Source of the DNA: Calliopsis andreniformis
Taxonomy: Eukaryota; Arthropoda; Insecta; Hymenoptera; Andrenidae
Direction of reading: 5' to 3'
NCBI RefSeq assembly: GCF_051401765.1
Contig: NC_135071.1
Span: 5,124,961 to 5,188,960 of the forward strand
Length of the DNA: 64,000 nt
This document shows, in pieces, positions 23,021 through 34,390 of the stretch; positions within the stretch are counted from its first letter, which is position 1; every line of letters starts with the position of its first letter. The notes beneath the pieces were generated by a model. That model had not been told where the DNA came from and did no database searches. It saw only the letters and a list, made by a program, of their open reading frames with translations. The translations under genes were made by a program, and so were the position numbers.

Positions 23021-23218
23021 AGATGCATTCGAGTCTTCGAGGAGATGCATTCGAGTCTTTGAGGAGATGCATTCGAGTCTTCGACAAGAAGGAGATGCAT
23101 TCGAGTCTTCGACAAGAAGTAGATGCATTCGAGTCTTTGACAAGAAGTAGATGCATTCGAATCTTCGAAGAGATGCATTCGAGTCTTCGAGGAGATGCAT
23201 TTGAGTCTTCGATAAGAA
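23021..23218 (+). repeat. Tandem repeat, 21/27-bp units
   Basis: Eight units built on AGATGCATTCGAGTCTTCGA. Units are spaced 21 bp, or 27 bp where CAAGAA or GAAGTA is added. Because both spacings are multiples of three, several frames on both strands stay open through it; that is a by-product of the unit length and not evidence of a protein. Confidence 0.9.
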
Positions 23219-23605
23219 CACAAGGAAAGAAGTCAGAGCCGTCTGAACTTCACCGCAACTAGAGTCGTCGTGTGGACTCACTGTTTTTCACTGTAACATT
23301 TCACTGACGAGGTCCATCCGGAATTTGAAACAGCCACTCAAGATTAATTTGGCGAGTGGCAAGACGAGTGTCGCGAGTAATCGATTAACCACGAACCGAA
23401 CAAATATTCAACCACATTAGAACAGATATCAACATTGTATTAACGTTAGGATTACAATAAGTTTTTATTGAATAAATTATTGTTAAGAAAGATATAAACC
23501 TTGGATTTCAACTCCCTAACCGCACGCTACACGAACCCCCACCTTTTCGTCCATTGGAAAGCCGCTCTTCCATGAACAACGTAGCATCGCTTTAGGGACG
23601 TTACA
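23219..23605 (+). repeat. LTR-like 3' segment, family C copy 1
   Basis: The last 175 bp closely match 45360-45531: AATAAATTATTGTTAAGAAA, then CAACTCCCTAACCGCACGC, GAACC, TTTTCGTCCATTGGAAAGCC and CGTAGCATCGCTTTAGGGAC, ending GTTACA. AATAAA gives a plausible polyadenylation signal. The form fits the R-U5 end of an LTR, and I see no adjoining internal region. Confidence 0.6.
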
Positions 23606-23904
23606 CTTACTCTATGGAGTGTAAACAGTAGACAGGTTTAGTATTATTCAACCATATCTTCGTGTACCATTTCAATACTCGCACATGAGAGAATCATGTA
23701 TGGATGTATGAAGTAAATAGACAATTTACGTCCAGGTGGACATATTAAGATTATTGTTATTCAATGATATTCATCAACTTCAACTGAATTTTGAATCCTT
23801 TAACCATGTCAAGTGTCGTAAACTTTCCGCTCAGTTGTTCGACGGTAACTGATTGACATTTGCCCTCCCTTGTATTGGTGTCATACTGCTGTTTAGACAA
23901 CCAC

Positions 23905-24078
23905 TGCTTGAGGCCTCCGCGTGGGCTCATTTCTGGAGCTTTCTACCAGATTTTTAAACGCTTATAACTAACAAACAAAGCTTCAAACGCGAAATCGTTA
24001 TTCTTGATTTTTGTTATCTTGGTGTGTAGAATCACCCCTTAAGGTTATGCCGTGCTATTCAGAAACACTCTGCATAGG
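23905..24078 (-). repeat. Family T terminal fragment
   Basis: Direct match to 5990-6175: GAGGCCTCCGCGTGGG, ATAACTAACAAACAAAGCTT, CGAAATCGTTATT and TGTAGAATCACCCCTTAAGG, ending near AACACTCTGCATAG. The right end corresponds to the right terminus of the element at 16831-22326. Confidence 0.55.
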
Positions 24079-24367
24079 TCAACGCGTAATTCGCGGCGAA
24101 TTTTCTGTGCAATCCTCTTCACACCAATATCAGTTCGAATGTCTGTTTACTCTATTCGCCGCCGTTGGAATATTCGTGTTGGTCGGTGGAAGCTTTCTGT
24201 TAAATTTGAAAACTATGATGATAGCACAAAATGCAATAAGATCAAGTATCAAGAATTACACACTTGGTATGAGTTACCAATCGGAGTTTAATAACGAAGA
24301 GGATGTTAAGATACCTAAAGGAATCAGTAGACTACCGATTGAAATTTGGGACCAACAATTCCAATGA
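24011..24367 (+). CDS. Unassigned ORF with a hydrophobic stretch
   Basis: About 118 codons with a non-ATG opening; its first part overlaps a family T fragment, so an honest start would be internal. A hydrophobic run FTLFAAVGIFVLVGGSFLL could span a membrane. The C-terminal third is polar. No known family. It may be chance or part of an unrecognised element. Confidence 0.15.
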   Translation: MLSWCVESPLKVMPCYSETLCIGQRVIRGEFSVQSSSHQYQFECLFTLFAAVGIFVLVGGSFLLNLKTMMIAQNAIRSSIKNYTLGMSYQSEFNNEEDVKIPKGISRLPIEIWDQQFQ

Positions 24368-24369
24368 AG

Positions 24370-25430
24370 ACATTGCGTATGAAAGCGATGCGTCACGGGA
24401 TAGGATAGTATTGTAATTGCTAAGTCTTTTATCGAAATTTTATTCTATAAAAATGGAGATCAAATTCACTGAAAGAACAGAAAGCAAGGGGTGGTAGCAT
24501 TACCATTAATGGAGAGCGAGGTTGTTGTTACGCTTGAAGGTATAAAATAAGTCATACAGAACAACAGTGTACTGAACAAAATAGAAACGAGGAAGAAGAA
24601 TGAAAAGACTCGATGTATCTAAATATAAACTGTGACGTTGCGTATAGCGTCGTCCCCGTTTTGTGAAATTACGCGAAGTTAGTGAAAAGAAAGACCGCAC
24701 GGCCCCCTTGTGGAACACATGCCGAGAGACGCCTTCTGGAGGAAAATATCGTGAATTTGGAATCGCCGCTAATTTCGGGTGACTCCGTGTTGAGCGCGCA
24801 CGACGTTTCAGGGCCGTAGAGGAAACCTGAGGAACCCTGAGACCGTCTCCGTCCCCTGGCTGTGCAGTTTCCGGATTCGAGCGCTGTATTTACACTGGAT
24901 GGTGCAGGGGCCCTCCACCCTCGAACTTAAGGGACTTGCCGCCTCCGCGGAGGATCAAAGAGCCGAAGGAAAATCTGCCCACAGCGAGCTAAGGGATGGT
25001 CCCCCGGTGCTGCCATAAGAAGTCCTGGGGAAGTCTCCACGAAAAATATAAACCTGATAAAACTTTTATTTAAACTCTCAGTAAGAACTTGATTATTCCA
25101 TCTTAAGTAGTTTTCTCAAAAAATGTACCTATCAATATTGTATAAGCATACATACAGCATGTTCTATATTATATACGAAAAAATAAACTGAAATGTCATG
25201 AGACAAAAAGTCTATAAATATTTCACACACAAATCAGAATAAAAATATAAAACGTAAAAAATACGCTAATATCACTTCTCATAATTCAATAAAAGACAAG
25301 ATAAGATATATAACATTTATATTATCTGTTAATATTATGTTGCTGATTTGACTGGTTATAATTAGAGAGGTGGCTAGAAGACTGTGCATGTCAAGTATAT
25401 AGACAATTGGCTCAAGAGAGTAGACTAGGA
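24370..25430. other. Unassigned DNA, GC-rich in the middle
   Basis: Positions 24700-25040 are GC-rich against AT-rich sides (GGTGCAGGGGCCCTCCACCC). They carry no protein motif that I recognise and look like an old repeat. The rest is AT-rich. Confidence 0.35.
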
Positions 25431-26400
25431 TATGGAAGACAGGTGACATTATCAACAAAATTTGGAAAAACTATAGGTTTACGGGAGCTAACTTTTCATC
25501 CTTATATAAGAAACTTTTGAAATGGAAAATGGTTCGTCCGAAAGAAAAATGTTCAATGAAGAGCAGTTAATTCGTAGTTTAACTCGTTCTACTAATATTT
25601 AGTAATACGAGTATTGTAAAGCAGAGTAAAAATCGACCATTCCACAGTCGTGAAATCCAAGCAATTTTACGTGCTTTAGAGAGTGTTTTGAACGAAATCA
25701 CGAGTTGAGTGCGGTCCACTGAACTTTCTTTTTTCGAATGAACCCTTTTCCAACTCAAAAGCTTCTCATATTAACACGAACAGTTAGCTCCCGTAAACCC
25801 ATGTCTCAGCATTACTTTCTACTGGGTTATCGATAAAACAGAGTAAAATATGTGATAAGTTTAGTTGGGTTTGTGCAAACGACAGGACGCCTAATTAGGA
25901 AGACTGCCGATGTGGAATCGGAATCTGTGATATCCAAATTGGCAATATGTGTTACTGAAAATTTCCCCCTCCAGTACACACACTACCGAACTAGTTGCGT
26001 GTATGTAAGTTTAGCGTTTCGGACCACTTCGGATGGCGAATTTAAAGGGAAGCTTACTCTTTCGCATTTGAAACTGAAACGCTATCCAAGTCGCGGGCAA
26101 GCGGCATCATTAGAAGAAGGCTGTTCGGTATGATCCTCAGAGAGTTGTATGAAATTCTGAGGGATGAATCTAAAAGTTAAACAATGACATTTTGTAAAAT
26201 ATCTCGTGCTAATGCATACTTCTTGATAACAATTAAAACAAATCTATACACAGACTGTAGCAGGATGTGTGGTACAACTAGAAAGGTATACATGTATACA
26301 ATAATGACATTAGCACCGGTTATTTTTTCATATATGTATGAAGGCCGGGGATAGTCAAATACACATACATCAGACAAATCTTTAAATTCAATGTTCCCGA
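25431..26400 (+). repeat. Family A repeat, copy 2
   Basis: Contains the shared order: ATTATCAACAAAATTTGG, a hairpin (left arm near 25480-25585, right arm near 25690-25800), GGGTTATCGATAAAACAGAG, GATGTGGAATCGGAATCTGT and AAATTTCCCCCTCCAGTACA. It matches 48374-49100 through most of its length. The frame reading ENFPLQYTHYRTSCVYVS is retained in several copies, but I do not regard it as a gene. Confidence 0.75.
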
Positions 26401-27879
26401 AAACTATGTATCTTATAAAAAAACTATATTCTTTACTTTCAATTTCACCTAATCACCCTCTCTTTAAAAAGCGATTAATTTTCGAGTCTTTGTCTCGACC
26501 GCGAAAACCGTAATCTGTTAGCGTAAGTAACCGACCGACGGTCGCCTTCGGTAGGAGATTCAGTTGCGCTAACAACAAACCCGGTACATTCGAATTATGA
26601 CTTGTTTTTCAGCTAATACAGTTAAAGTTCGAACAGGTAAGCGATTGCGATCAGCTGTTTGAATCTCAGGCCCGATATCGAGTGGGGATATCGGAGCCTG
26701 ACAGACAGAGAGAGTAAAATCGAAACATTAGAAACAAACAGACAATGATAAACGAGCGCCGCATAGCGGATTTTCGGGGACTCCGCGCTTTTCGCGGAGC
26801 GTCTCGCGCTTGCAAGTCAAAGTTAGTCTTGCACCGATCGCTCGAAGGATCGCAAGTTTTATAGCAACTTTAGAAGAGTCCGCTAAATCAGGAAATTTGG
26901 GCACCAAGTGCCTTGGCTCGTGACGCCTTCTCTGCTGTGTCTGTCGCACTGTAACTCGTGCTATTGCTCAATTCGATATTTACGTAACATACGTGCGATA
27001 GAGCATCGATTGCTTAGCGTAGATTTATTGCAGGCGAGTAACTGTACTCTTGGAATCGGCGTTTACCCCGATTCCCTGAGTTTGCTATTCGTCCGAGGAG
27101 CAACCAGAGACCACTTCTTGGTTGAGCTTTGATAATTGGCAAGAAAACAGAGAGGGTTAACGTAAGTGCGGTACCTCTGCGTTAACCGCGTTCTATCACC
27201 TGTTTAGCAGCAGCCCGCGTGTGACGAATAGATGCACACGTCGTGATGAACGGTGAATGCTAGAACCTCTGGCCTTTATCAGCAACCAAGCCTAGCCAGT
27301 GCTAGTGACAGTGAGTCGAAAGCTCGCAAATCTCGGCTTACAACTGTGATTCGTACGAGGCAAGCCTTCCTGGAAGGCAGGTTAAACAGAGAAAAGGAGG
27401 ATCCCTCCTCTCTGTATACTCGCCGACCGCCGGTTTCTTCAGTGTAAAGAATCGTCGGTAATACAGTCCACTGCACTACCTTAACGTTGCGTCAAGGTAC
27501 TGCTCTCCCCTCCACATAGGCTCGTTATCGAAGCTTGGAGTCGGGAAGACTCGGTATAGCGGGACAGCCATACGCTCGCTTACCTGTGCGGTTCCACCAC
27601 TATTTTCTTTTTCAGACGCCAGCGTCGCTGACCGGCGTTGTAAGGACCAGAGGGCTTCTACTCCACCGGTAGCAGCTCAGACGCCCACCACGACTAGGAG
27701 GCCCACGTCCCAGAACTTGAAAAGAATTTCAATAAAAGTCGTACTTGAGCCCCTTTAAGGGCCAACTTAAACTCGAAACAATTGTACAATTTTTTTTTGG
27801 AACCTCTCTCTTAACCATCTAATCCGGACCCTGTTAGATCCCTGAGTTCAGCGATTCTAACACCCTCTTTTCAATTGTA
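26401..27879 (+). repeat. Candidate solo LTR (26516-27862)
   Basis: A 1347-bp block starts TGTTAGCG (26516) and ends TTCTAACA (27862), with mirror-image ends as LTRs have. It is GC-richer than its flanks and carries AATAAA at 27731. The size and TGTTAG start would suit a BEL/Pao-type LTR. No target duplication is visible (TAATC against CCCTC) and no internal region adjoins, so the call stays tentative. Frames inside (26908-27132, 27253-27447) have no domains. Confidence 0.35.
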
Positions 27880-28384
27880 CTTCCTTAAAAGGGGTGACTC
27901 AGGGAGTGGTTTGAAACAACTTTCTCCTTGGCGAAAATGTTAGATGAGGCTCCGTTAAGGAGTTATCAATGAAAAACACCGGCCAATGAGAGCGCGAGTT
28001 TGCCGCCCGAGCGACCGCGGTAGCGTTAGGTACGCGCTAGGCACTACAGCTGTACTCCAAACAAGAAAGTCGGCATGCATCGAAGGAAATAGCATTAGTA
28101 TGAAGCTATTCGCATAACGTATAAACGATAAAGCAATGCAACAAAAAACTGAACAGAGAATTGGAGAATTAGCGTTTAAGATAAAAACGTTGAAACTAGA
28201 CTGCGTTAGATTTAAAAAATAATAATCATTGAATTAAACGCAATTCACCTGTAGTTTGCAAACCTGTGTCACTGGGTCACTGTACCCATTCTGGTCATCG
28301 ACCGTCGAAATGATTTATGCTAGGATAGAATTTTTCCACAGGAAAAATTTCAAGGAACTACAACATTTTTGTTACACCCTGTAT
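27880..28384. mobile_element. Deleted family T derivative
   Basis: The right end TTGTTACACCCTGTA (28384) is the reverse complement of the left end at 29313 (TACAGGGTGTAACAAAAATG). Interior GGAGTTATCAATGAAAAACA followed by CCGGCCAATGAGAGCGCGAG matches 29413-29460 and, diverged, 16900-16945. Near 28245-28330, ATTCACCTG-TGTTTG and GGTCAYTGTRCCSAT parallel 17590-17650. The left terminus is missing. It carries no gene and is probably a non-autonomous relative of the 5.5-kb element. Confidence 0.6.
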
Positions 28385-28459
28385 ATGTTGAGAAGTTAAC
28401 AGTATCGTCAAAATAAGTGACAAGTCCTAGGTTTGATACACAGTCTAGAACGAACTTCT

Positions 28460-28990
28460 TTCTTCTTTTAAATATTTAAATTGCATATAACAGTCTATTA
28501 CAAACATTATAATTTTTTTATACAAATTTTCGTTCACAAATGAATATTTAACACTTACATATAGTTGAACTTTTTTCTACTTTTTTCTTTGTACTTTGTC
28601 GAGGAATTTCCATGGCTTAGACGGAGTATCGAAACACACGCAAGGCCATGTCTCCGTGTGTATGTGATCTATTATATTTATTTTCTCATATTTTGTGTAT
28701 GGTTATGTTCGGTTGTGTGTGTTGAACACAGCGGCTGACCGCAACGTCAGATTTTAATTCTATTATTACTCTAATATTATTTTAATTCTTTGTAAAACCT
28801 ACATACATATCTATATGTCTATACATGTATTTATGAATGAAAATTTGTACAAAACACCTGCAGTATTTGTGAAATGATGCTAATTGTAACTTAAATATTT
28901 TAAAAAGACTTCTTTTTATCTTCAATTATCTTCAATTTAAATATTGTTAGCTTTTCACAAAAGACTTCTTTTTAAAATATTTAAATTGGA
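28460..28990. repeat. Family G foldback
   Basis: 28465-28560 (AAATATTTAAATTGCATATA, TTATACAAATTTTCGTTCAC) recurs inverted at 28825-28935 (GAATGAAAATTTGTACAAAA, TAACTTAAATATTTTAAAAA). Non-coding. The spacer has a GTGTGTATGTGATC tract but nothing assignable. Confidence 0.6.
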
Positions 28991-29009
28991 AAGAATTCTT
29001 TCCATACTA

Positions 29010-29103
29010 GCCTTCATTCAGAATGCTATTATTAATTTCCAACAATACGTATATAGACTTGTTTTGATTGCTCATAAAAAATACGCATAAAGATATTTAT
29101 TTC
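29010..29103 (+). repeat. Family B repeat, left piece
   Basis: GCCTTCATTCAGAATGCTAT to GATATTTATTTC matches 52257-52340. The copia element inserted here; the repeat resumes at 35742. Confidence 0.8.
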
Positions 29104-29546
29104 TGTAAGAAAATCATCATCTTCGGCTTAGGTTGGCACAGCTGTGCCTGTTCGGTGTGGCTGGCAATGTGTGGCGTTGGGTGGTTCTTTCTGTTAACTG
29201 AGGATGCTGTTTTGAATGTAACTGTCATGAGTGCGTGATTTATATTAGCTTATATTTATAATTATTATATAAGAAAATATATGTTGGAACACTTATTTTA
29301 TATATATATTTATACAGGGTGTAACAAAAATGTCGCAGTTCCTTAAAAGGGGTGATTCAGGGGGTGATTTGAAACAACTTTTTCCTTAGCGAAAATGTAA
29401 GATGAGGCTCCGTTAAGGAGTTATCAATGAAAAACACCGGCCAATGAGAGCGCGAGTTTGCCGAGTTATTTATATATATATTTATATATATATAGTATAC
29501 GCCATTATAAACGTTATAGCGTAAGTGCACCGCATAAATTCCATCA
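29104..29546 (+). repeat. copia 5' LTR
   Basis: Homologous to 35498-35741 over its outer parts: ATCATCATCTTCGGCTTAGG at the start and GTATACGCCATTATAAACGT near the end. A family T fragment (29313-29464) and AT repeats enlarge it from about 244 to 443 bp. Several single-base differences from the 3' LTR indicate age. Confidence 0.95.
29313..29464 (+). repeat. Family T left-end fragment inside the copia LTR
   Basis: TACAGGGTGTAACAAAAATG through GAGAGCGCGAGTTTGCCG is nearly identical to the outward part of 27880-28384. Only one terminus is present, so it arrived truncated or lost its other half. Confidence 0.75.
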
Positions 29547-29560
29547 GGTTATGGGCCCAG
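29547..29560 (+). promoter_or_regulatory. copia primer binding site (half-tRNA iMet)
   Basis: GGTTATGGGCCCAG directly after the LTR is complementary to the anticodon stem-loop region of eukaryotic initiator tRNA-Met. Internal priming by a cleaved initiator tRNA is the copia mechanism, so the site supports the classification. Confidence 0.8.
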
Positions 29561-29601
29561 GTGCAATTCCTAGAGACCACGTACTAAGATAACCTCAAAA
29601 T

Positions 29602-30169
29602 ATGGCTGCGGGAAATTTTGGAACACTTAAGACCGAAAAATTAAACGAGGAAAATTATGAAAGCTGGAAAATCCAAATGAAGAGTATATTAGTGTGCAAT
29701 GAACTATGGTCGTATGTTAATGGAAATAACATAAAAACAGAAGCAAATGCGATACAGTGGAACAGTAGGGACGAGAAAGCTCTGGCCTTTTTTTTCTTAA
29801 ATATGAATAAAAGTCAAATAAATAATATCAGGAGATGTGAAGCCTCTAAAACAGCATGGGATACATTACGAAACATACAAGTCGAAAGGCCCAGTGAGAA
29901 AAGCCATCCTGTACAAAACATTATACAAGATGAAGAAAGAATCAAATGTTCCAATGGAGGAATATGTAAACAAATTTGTAAACGTTGCTGAAAAACTGGA
30001 GGAAGCAAGTATAAAGATGTCCGGTGAGCTACTTTCAATAATGTTATTAAATTTTCTCCCACCAGAATATGAAAGCTTCTGTACTACCATAGAATCTAGA
30101 GATGATTTACCGTCAATAAACATCCTAAAACTAAAATTAATTGAATTAGAAGCAAGGTTTCAAAAATAG
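29602..30169 (+). pseudogene. copia gag (broken)
   Basis: ATG at 29602; residues read LNEENYESWKIQMKSILVCN, the usual copia gag opening that packages the element RNA. After about 90 residues a frameshift near 29870 moves the frame. It continues with EEYVNKFVNVAEKLEEASIK and LLNFLPPEYESFCTTIES to a TAG at 30167. The zinc-knuckle region lies further on, near 30290-30350 (IKCTVRGKNGQHTQYT). There the second and third cysteines of the CX2CX4HX4C pattern are replaced by Arg and Tyr. Confidence 0.85.
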
Positions 30170-30289
30170 GTACACACAATGAAAATGAAGAAAATAATGA
30201 TAAACTCCTAACAAGAACCAAACCGAGAATAAAGACTGAAAATACACACAGTAAGTACAACAAAAATAAGTTTAATAAAATTGAAATAA

Positions 30290-32450
30290 AATGCACTGTG
30301 CGTGGCAAGAATGGCCAGCATACTCAATATACCAAAGAAAAAACAATGAATGCCATTACATTGAGCACTAATCCAACGATTCAAGATTTTAATGAATGGT
30401 GCTTGGACAGTGGTGCCACATGACACATATGTAAGTACAGCAATAATTTTATTAGTATGAACCAACATATAAACACTAATGTATATACAGCTGCTAAACA
30501 ATATGTATAATGCAAAGGCATTGGTGACGTTAGATTAAAAATTGGAAGTTCCAAGAATACAATAGAAAGTATTAGACCTTGTGATGTCATGTATGTACCA
30601 AATTTAAGACAAAACTTGCTCTCAGTTCCACAAATCACAAAATATGGATATACTATAAGCTTTAATAGAAACTATACAGTCGTAAATCAAAAAGCAGGTA
30701 ATATATTGTTTAAAACAATTCGCAGAGGAGAATTATATGTCGTAAAAGAATCAGTATACTATCAAGCTACGAATACCGAGGACAAAAGTCAAAACCATTT
30801 TAAACTATGGCATGAAAGGATGGGCCACCTCAACCAGAATGACCTAAGAAAACTGGAAAGTGAAAATATGGTAGCGCGTTTGAAGCCCTTTGGTCCAGTC
30901 AAGAACTATGAATGTGAGATATGTCATCTTGGGCAAATACACAAATTATCATTCAAGCGTTCCACAAAAAGAAGAACTGATGTTTTGAGCTTGATATACA
31001 CAGATATTTGTGGACCCATGAAGGTTAACTCACTAGGTGGTGCAAGATATTTCATCACTTTTCTTGATGATGCAACAAGATATACAGAGATAACGATCTT
31101 AAAAAATAGGCCCGAAGCATTGAATACGTTTAAAAATTATAAAGCCCGTGCTGAAAAAGAAACAGGAAAGCAAATAAAAGGTATCAGATTTGACAATGCT
31201 AAAGAGTATGTTTCATAAGAATTCACAAAATTTTTAGAGACGCATGGAATTAGGAGACAATTAAGCGTGGAGTACATGCCACAACAGAACGGGGTTGCTA
31301 AACGAGCTAATAGGACACTTACCGAAATGGCAAGATGTATGATATTACAATCAGAAGTACCTGAAACATTGTGGGCCGAAGCTATAAATACAGCTTGTGT
31401 TATTAGGAACAGATGCCCAACTTCCACGTTAAATAATATGACTCCACTTGAAGTATAGAGGAAGAGAAAACCATACATCGGATTCATGAAGATGTTTGGA
31501 TGAAAATCAATAGCATTGGAAAAGGGGCCTGGAATTGGAAAATTCTACCAAAAAGGTAAATCATACGTAATGGTCGGATATTCAAATGAATCTAAGGCGT
31601 ACAGATTATTGTAATTATTGTAATTAAGTGGAACAAATACGGTTGTGAAGAGGCGCGATGTACGTTTTATAGAATACAACGAAAATATTGAATCACTAAG
31701 AAATGTACATTCCCATGTACGGATTTATTGATAAATGAAAACAGAAACGAAACTGTTACTGAAAAGGAAGATAAAGAAGAAATACCTTTAGAAGAAGTAA
31801 CCTCGGAAGAAGAAGAAATAACGTGGAAAGAAAATGATGATACTCAAATATGTAATCAAGGATCAGTCAAGAGAGGCCCTGGCAGACCTAAAATAATTAG
31901 AACAGGAAAATCCGGAAGGCCAAGGAAGTAATATCAAGAAGCTGAAGTGATGGAGCCCATGAATCCAAGTGAAATTAAAAATCGAACTGATAGACGATTT
32001 TGACTAGAAACAATAAAAGCGGAATACGAAACGTTAATGCAGAACGGAACATGGAAACTTGTTCCAAGGCCTAAAAATAAAAAAGTTTTATCAAACAAAT
32101 GGGTATTCAAAATAAAAAGGAATCATGACGGATCTATCAATAAATATAAAGCAAGATAAGTAACCGGAGGCCATCAACAAAAATACGGCTTAGACTTAGA
32201 CTATGAAGAAGTGTTTGCTCCAGTAGCAAGGTGCGAGCAATTTTAGCTGCTTCAGTCGAGAAGAGAATGCACGTTCACCAGCCTAGTGGTATCAGTCTAC
32301 GTGCAAGGCGACTTAAAAGAAACAATTTATATGGAGCAACCAGAGTTATTTTCAACAAACGATAAAAACCAGGTATGCCTTCCTCCAAAAACCATTGTAT
32401 GGATTGAAGCAATCTAGAAGAGCATGGAATGAAAAATTATATAATTCAGA
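30290..32450 (+). pseudogene. copia pol 5' part: protease, integrase, RT start
   Basis: Protease WCLDSGAT is followed immediately by TGA at 30421-30423. The pre-integrase zinc region (LWHERMGHLNQNDL, then CEICHLGQ) is at 30800-30940. The integrase core has YTDICGPM (first Asp, near 31000) and IRFDNAKEYVS (second Asp, near 31190), with a TAA right after it at 31216-31218. In the block PQQNGVAKRANRTL the third catalytic residue, Glu in the family, is Lys (AAA, 31300-31302). A TAG lies at 31456. Reverse transcriptase begins near 31990 with NGTWKLVPRPKNKKVLSNKW and reaches the insertion point. Multiple stops exclude a functional polyprotein. Confidence 0.9.
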
Positions 32451-34390
32451 ACGTTTCTGAAAAAAGGGCCCATAGGTCTATGGGCCCCTTTTCAGTAAAT
32501 CATCTTTAATGAACTGCGATACATCTAAAAATATAAGAAATAATACATGGAAGTATATACTGTGTATTGAAAGAGATAAAGTTGAAATCTGTCGTGTAAT
32601 CCTTTGTAAAATTTTTAAAGTGTCGGTAAAAAGATTAAGAGGTATACAAAAAAAAGATATTAGTAATGATACTTTCGAAGAAAAGCGAGGAAGTCATAGC
32701 AATCGCCCACATAAAATTGAGACACATGTTTGAGATTTGATAAAAGAACACTTAGAAACGATTCCTAGTAAAAAAAAGCCACTATTCTGACAATAAATCG
32801 AATCTGATTTATTTTGAAAATCCGTACTTGAGTGTCAAGTTTCTGTTCAATTTGTTTTCGGAATATTATTTTGAAAAAACAGGTACTAACCTCTTAATGA
32901 AGTACGTAACTTATTTTAAGTTTTTTAAACAGCACTGTAACTATGCTTTCAAACAACCAAAAACTGACGTGTGTGATTTTTGTTCAATGTGTGAAATAAA
33001 ATTAAAAACTAACCCAAATGACGATTTTAAAGCAGAATACATGTTGCACAAGAAAAAAGTAAAACAATTATATGGTTTTAAAAAAGGACTTCATTAAGAA
33101 GGCTAAAACAGATTCATCTTACGTTGTAGCAGAGTTCGATTATGCACAAAATTTTCCAGTTCCCAAACTAAACGTTACATCTCAATTTTACAAACGACTT
33201 CTATGGTTGTATGCATTTAATATTCACATACATAATAATGACTCGTCGTTTTTGTACTGCTTCATGGAAATGCAAGCTAAAAAGGATTCTAATTCCGTTG
33301 CATCATTTATTAATGACGCCTTACAAAAAAAGCTACTTTAATTATTTCCTAATGTAAGGCAGTTGATTTTGTTTTCTGATACTTGTGGAGGACACAATCA
33401 AAATTTTACTATTACTGCATTTTGTTCGCGGCTAGCTAAAGTTTTTCAAGTCGAAATTACCCGTATTTTTCTCGTTCGAGGACATTCTTTAAATCAATGT
33501 GATCGAAACTTTGGTTTAATTAAATCTAAATTAAAGAAGGTAGAGAATATTCCAACTGCTTTACCATATCTGACAGCAATTGTTGAATGTCGAAATCACC
33601 CATTCGCCATTCGAAGTTTGTATGGACAGATACTTAATAAAAGATTGGAGAAAGGGACTAGAAAAATATTTCAAAAAACCGCACGCGAAGGGCAGTATAT
33701 TCAAAATACAATCATACCGCCAAATAAAATACACAATAAGTGGCACCATTCTTTGTTTTACAACATATTCCAATACATTTATAACGTTCAATTTATGGAG
33801 GAATCGGTACGGTGTGCAAAAATTAAAAAATATTAAACTCTCTACTGTGGAATGTACACCAGTAAAAGAAATGAAAAAAAAGGATGTCCGTAACTTATAT
33901 TAATATTTAGATAACGAAAGTTGTCAATGGATGGATCGAATATTTGCAGAAAGTACTCAACTGTAATAAAATATTAAATATTACGTAAATGTTAAAATTG
34001 GGTAAAAATAATATTTCCTACTATTTTTATTATCTTTAGACAGTTTAATTACCATAAAATGTTCATTTCATTTTGTATGTACTATAAATGTATTTCTTTT
34101 GTACGTTTGTTGCGTATTTTTAGTGTACTTACTATACATTTACGTCTTTTTCCTCGATTTATGGAAAAAGGACCTATAAGACTGTTCAAAATTATTTACT
34201 CATTTTCAAAATGATACTAGTGTACGTAATAAATTCATATTATATATTTTATGACGACAACAAAATTCACTAGGAACCACTCAGTTAACAATTTAAGAAT
34301 AGCTATATGTTGACAAAACTAAACCTAAAACTTCTGATACGATTTACTCATTTCGTCATTTTGGCTTATGAGCCCTTTTTTCAGAAACGT
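32451..34390 (+). mobile_element. DNA transposon nested in copia RT
   Basis: Ends are inverted repeats of 24 bp with one mismatch: ACGTTTCTGAAAAAAGGGCC from 32451 and its mirror ending at 34390. The copia reverse transcriptase reads up to the left end and resumes after the right end. The insert carries a transposase-like ORF series unrelated to copia. A target duplication could not be fixed (flanks TTCAGA and CCTTAA). Length 1940 bp. The left tip also holds a small palindrome, GGGCCCATAGGTCTATGGGC at 32467. Confidence 0.85.
32509..33903 (+). pseudogene. Transposase-like protein of the nested element
   Basis: The coding pattern is spread over shifting frames. First comes a basic N-terminal part ending GSHSNRPHKIETHV (stop at 32731), then a KEHLETIPSKK segment and FENPYLSVKFLFNLFSEYYF (32810-32880). 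A Cys-containing block follows, FKQPKTDVCDFCSMCEIKLK (near 32945-33010), and then VVAEFDYAQNFPVPKL (33125-33175). After a TAA at 33339 come LILFSDTCGGHNQNF (33365-33410) and FLVRGHSLNQCDRNFGLIKS (33470-33530). Asp residues in EFDYAQ and FSDTCGG are candidate catalytic positions. I recall this pattern from unnamed arthropod transposase-like proteins, possibly DUF7869-type, but I am not sure of the family name. Inactive through stops and frameshifts. Confidence 0.7.

Noticed and set aside
22908..23281. Several overlapping open frames as a repeat protein
   Set aside because: They follow from tandem units whose length is a multiple of three; there is no start context, no neighbours and no domain.
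26908..27447. Two plus-strand frames in the GC-rich block as host exons
   Set aside because: No domain, and they lie in a repeat-like block with LTR-like ends.
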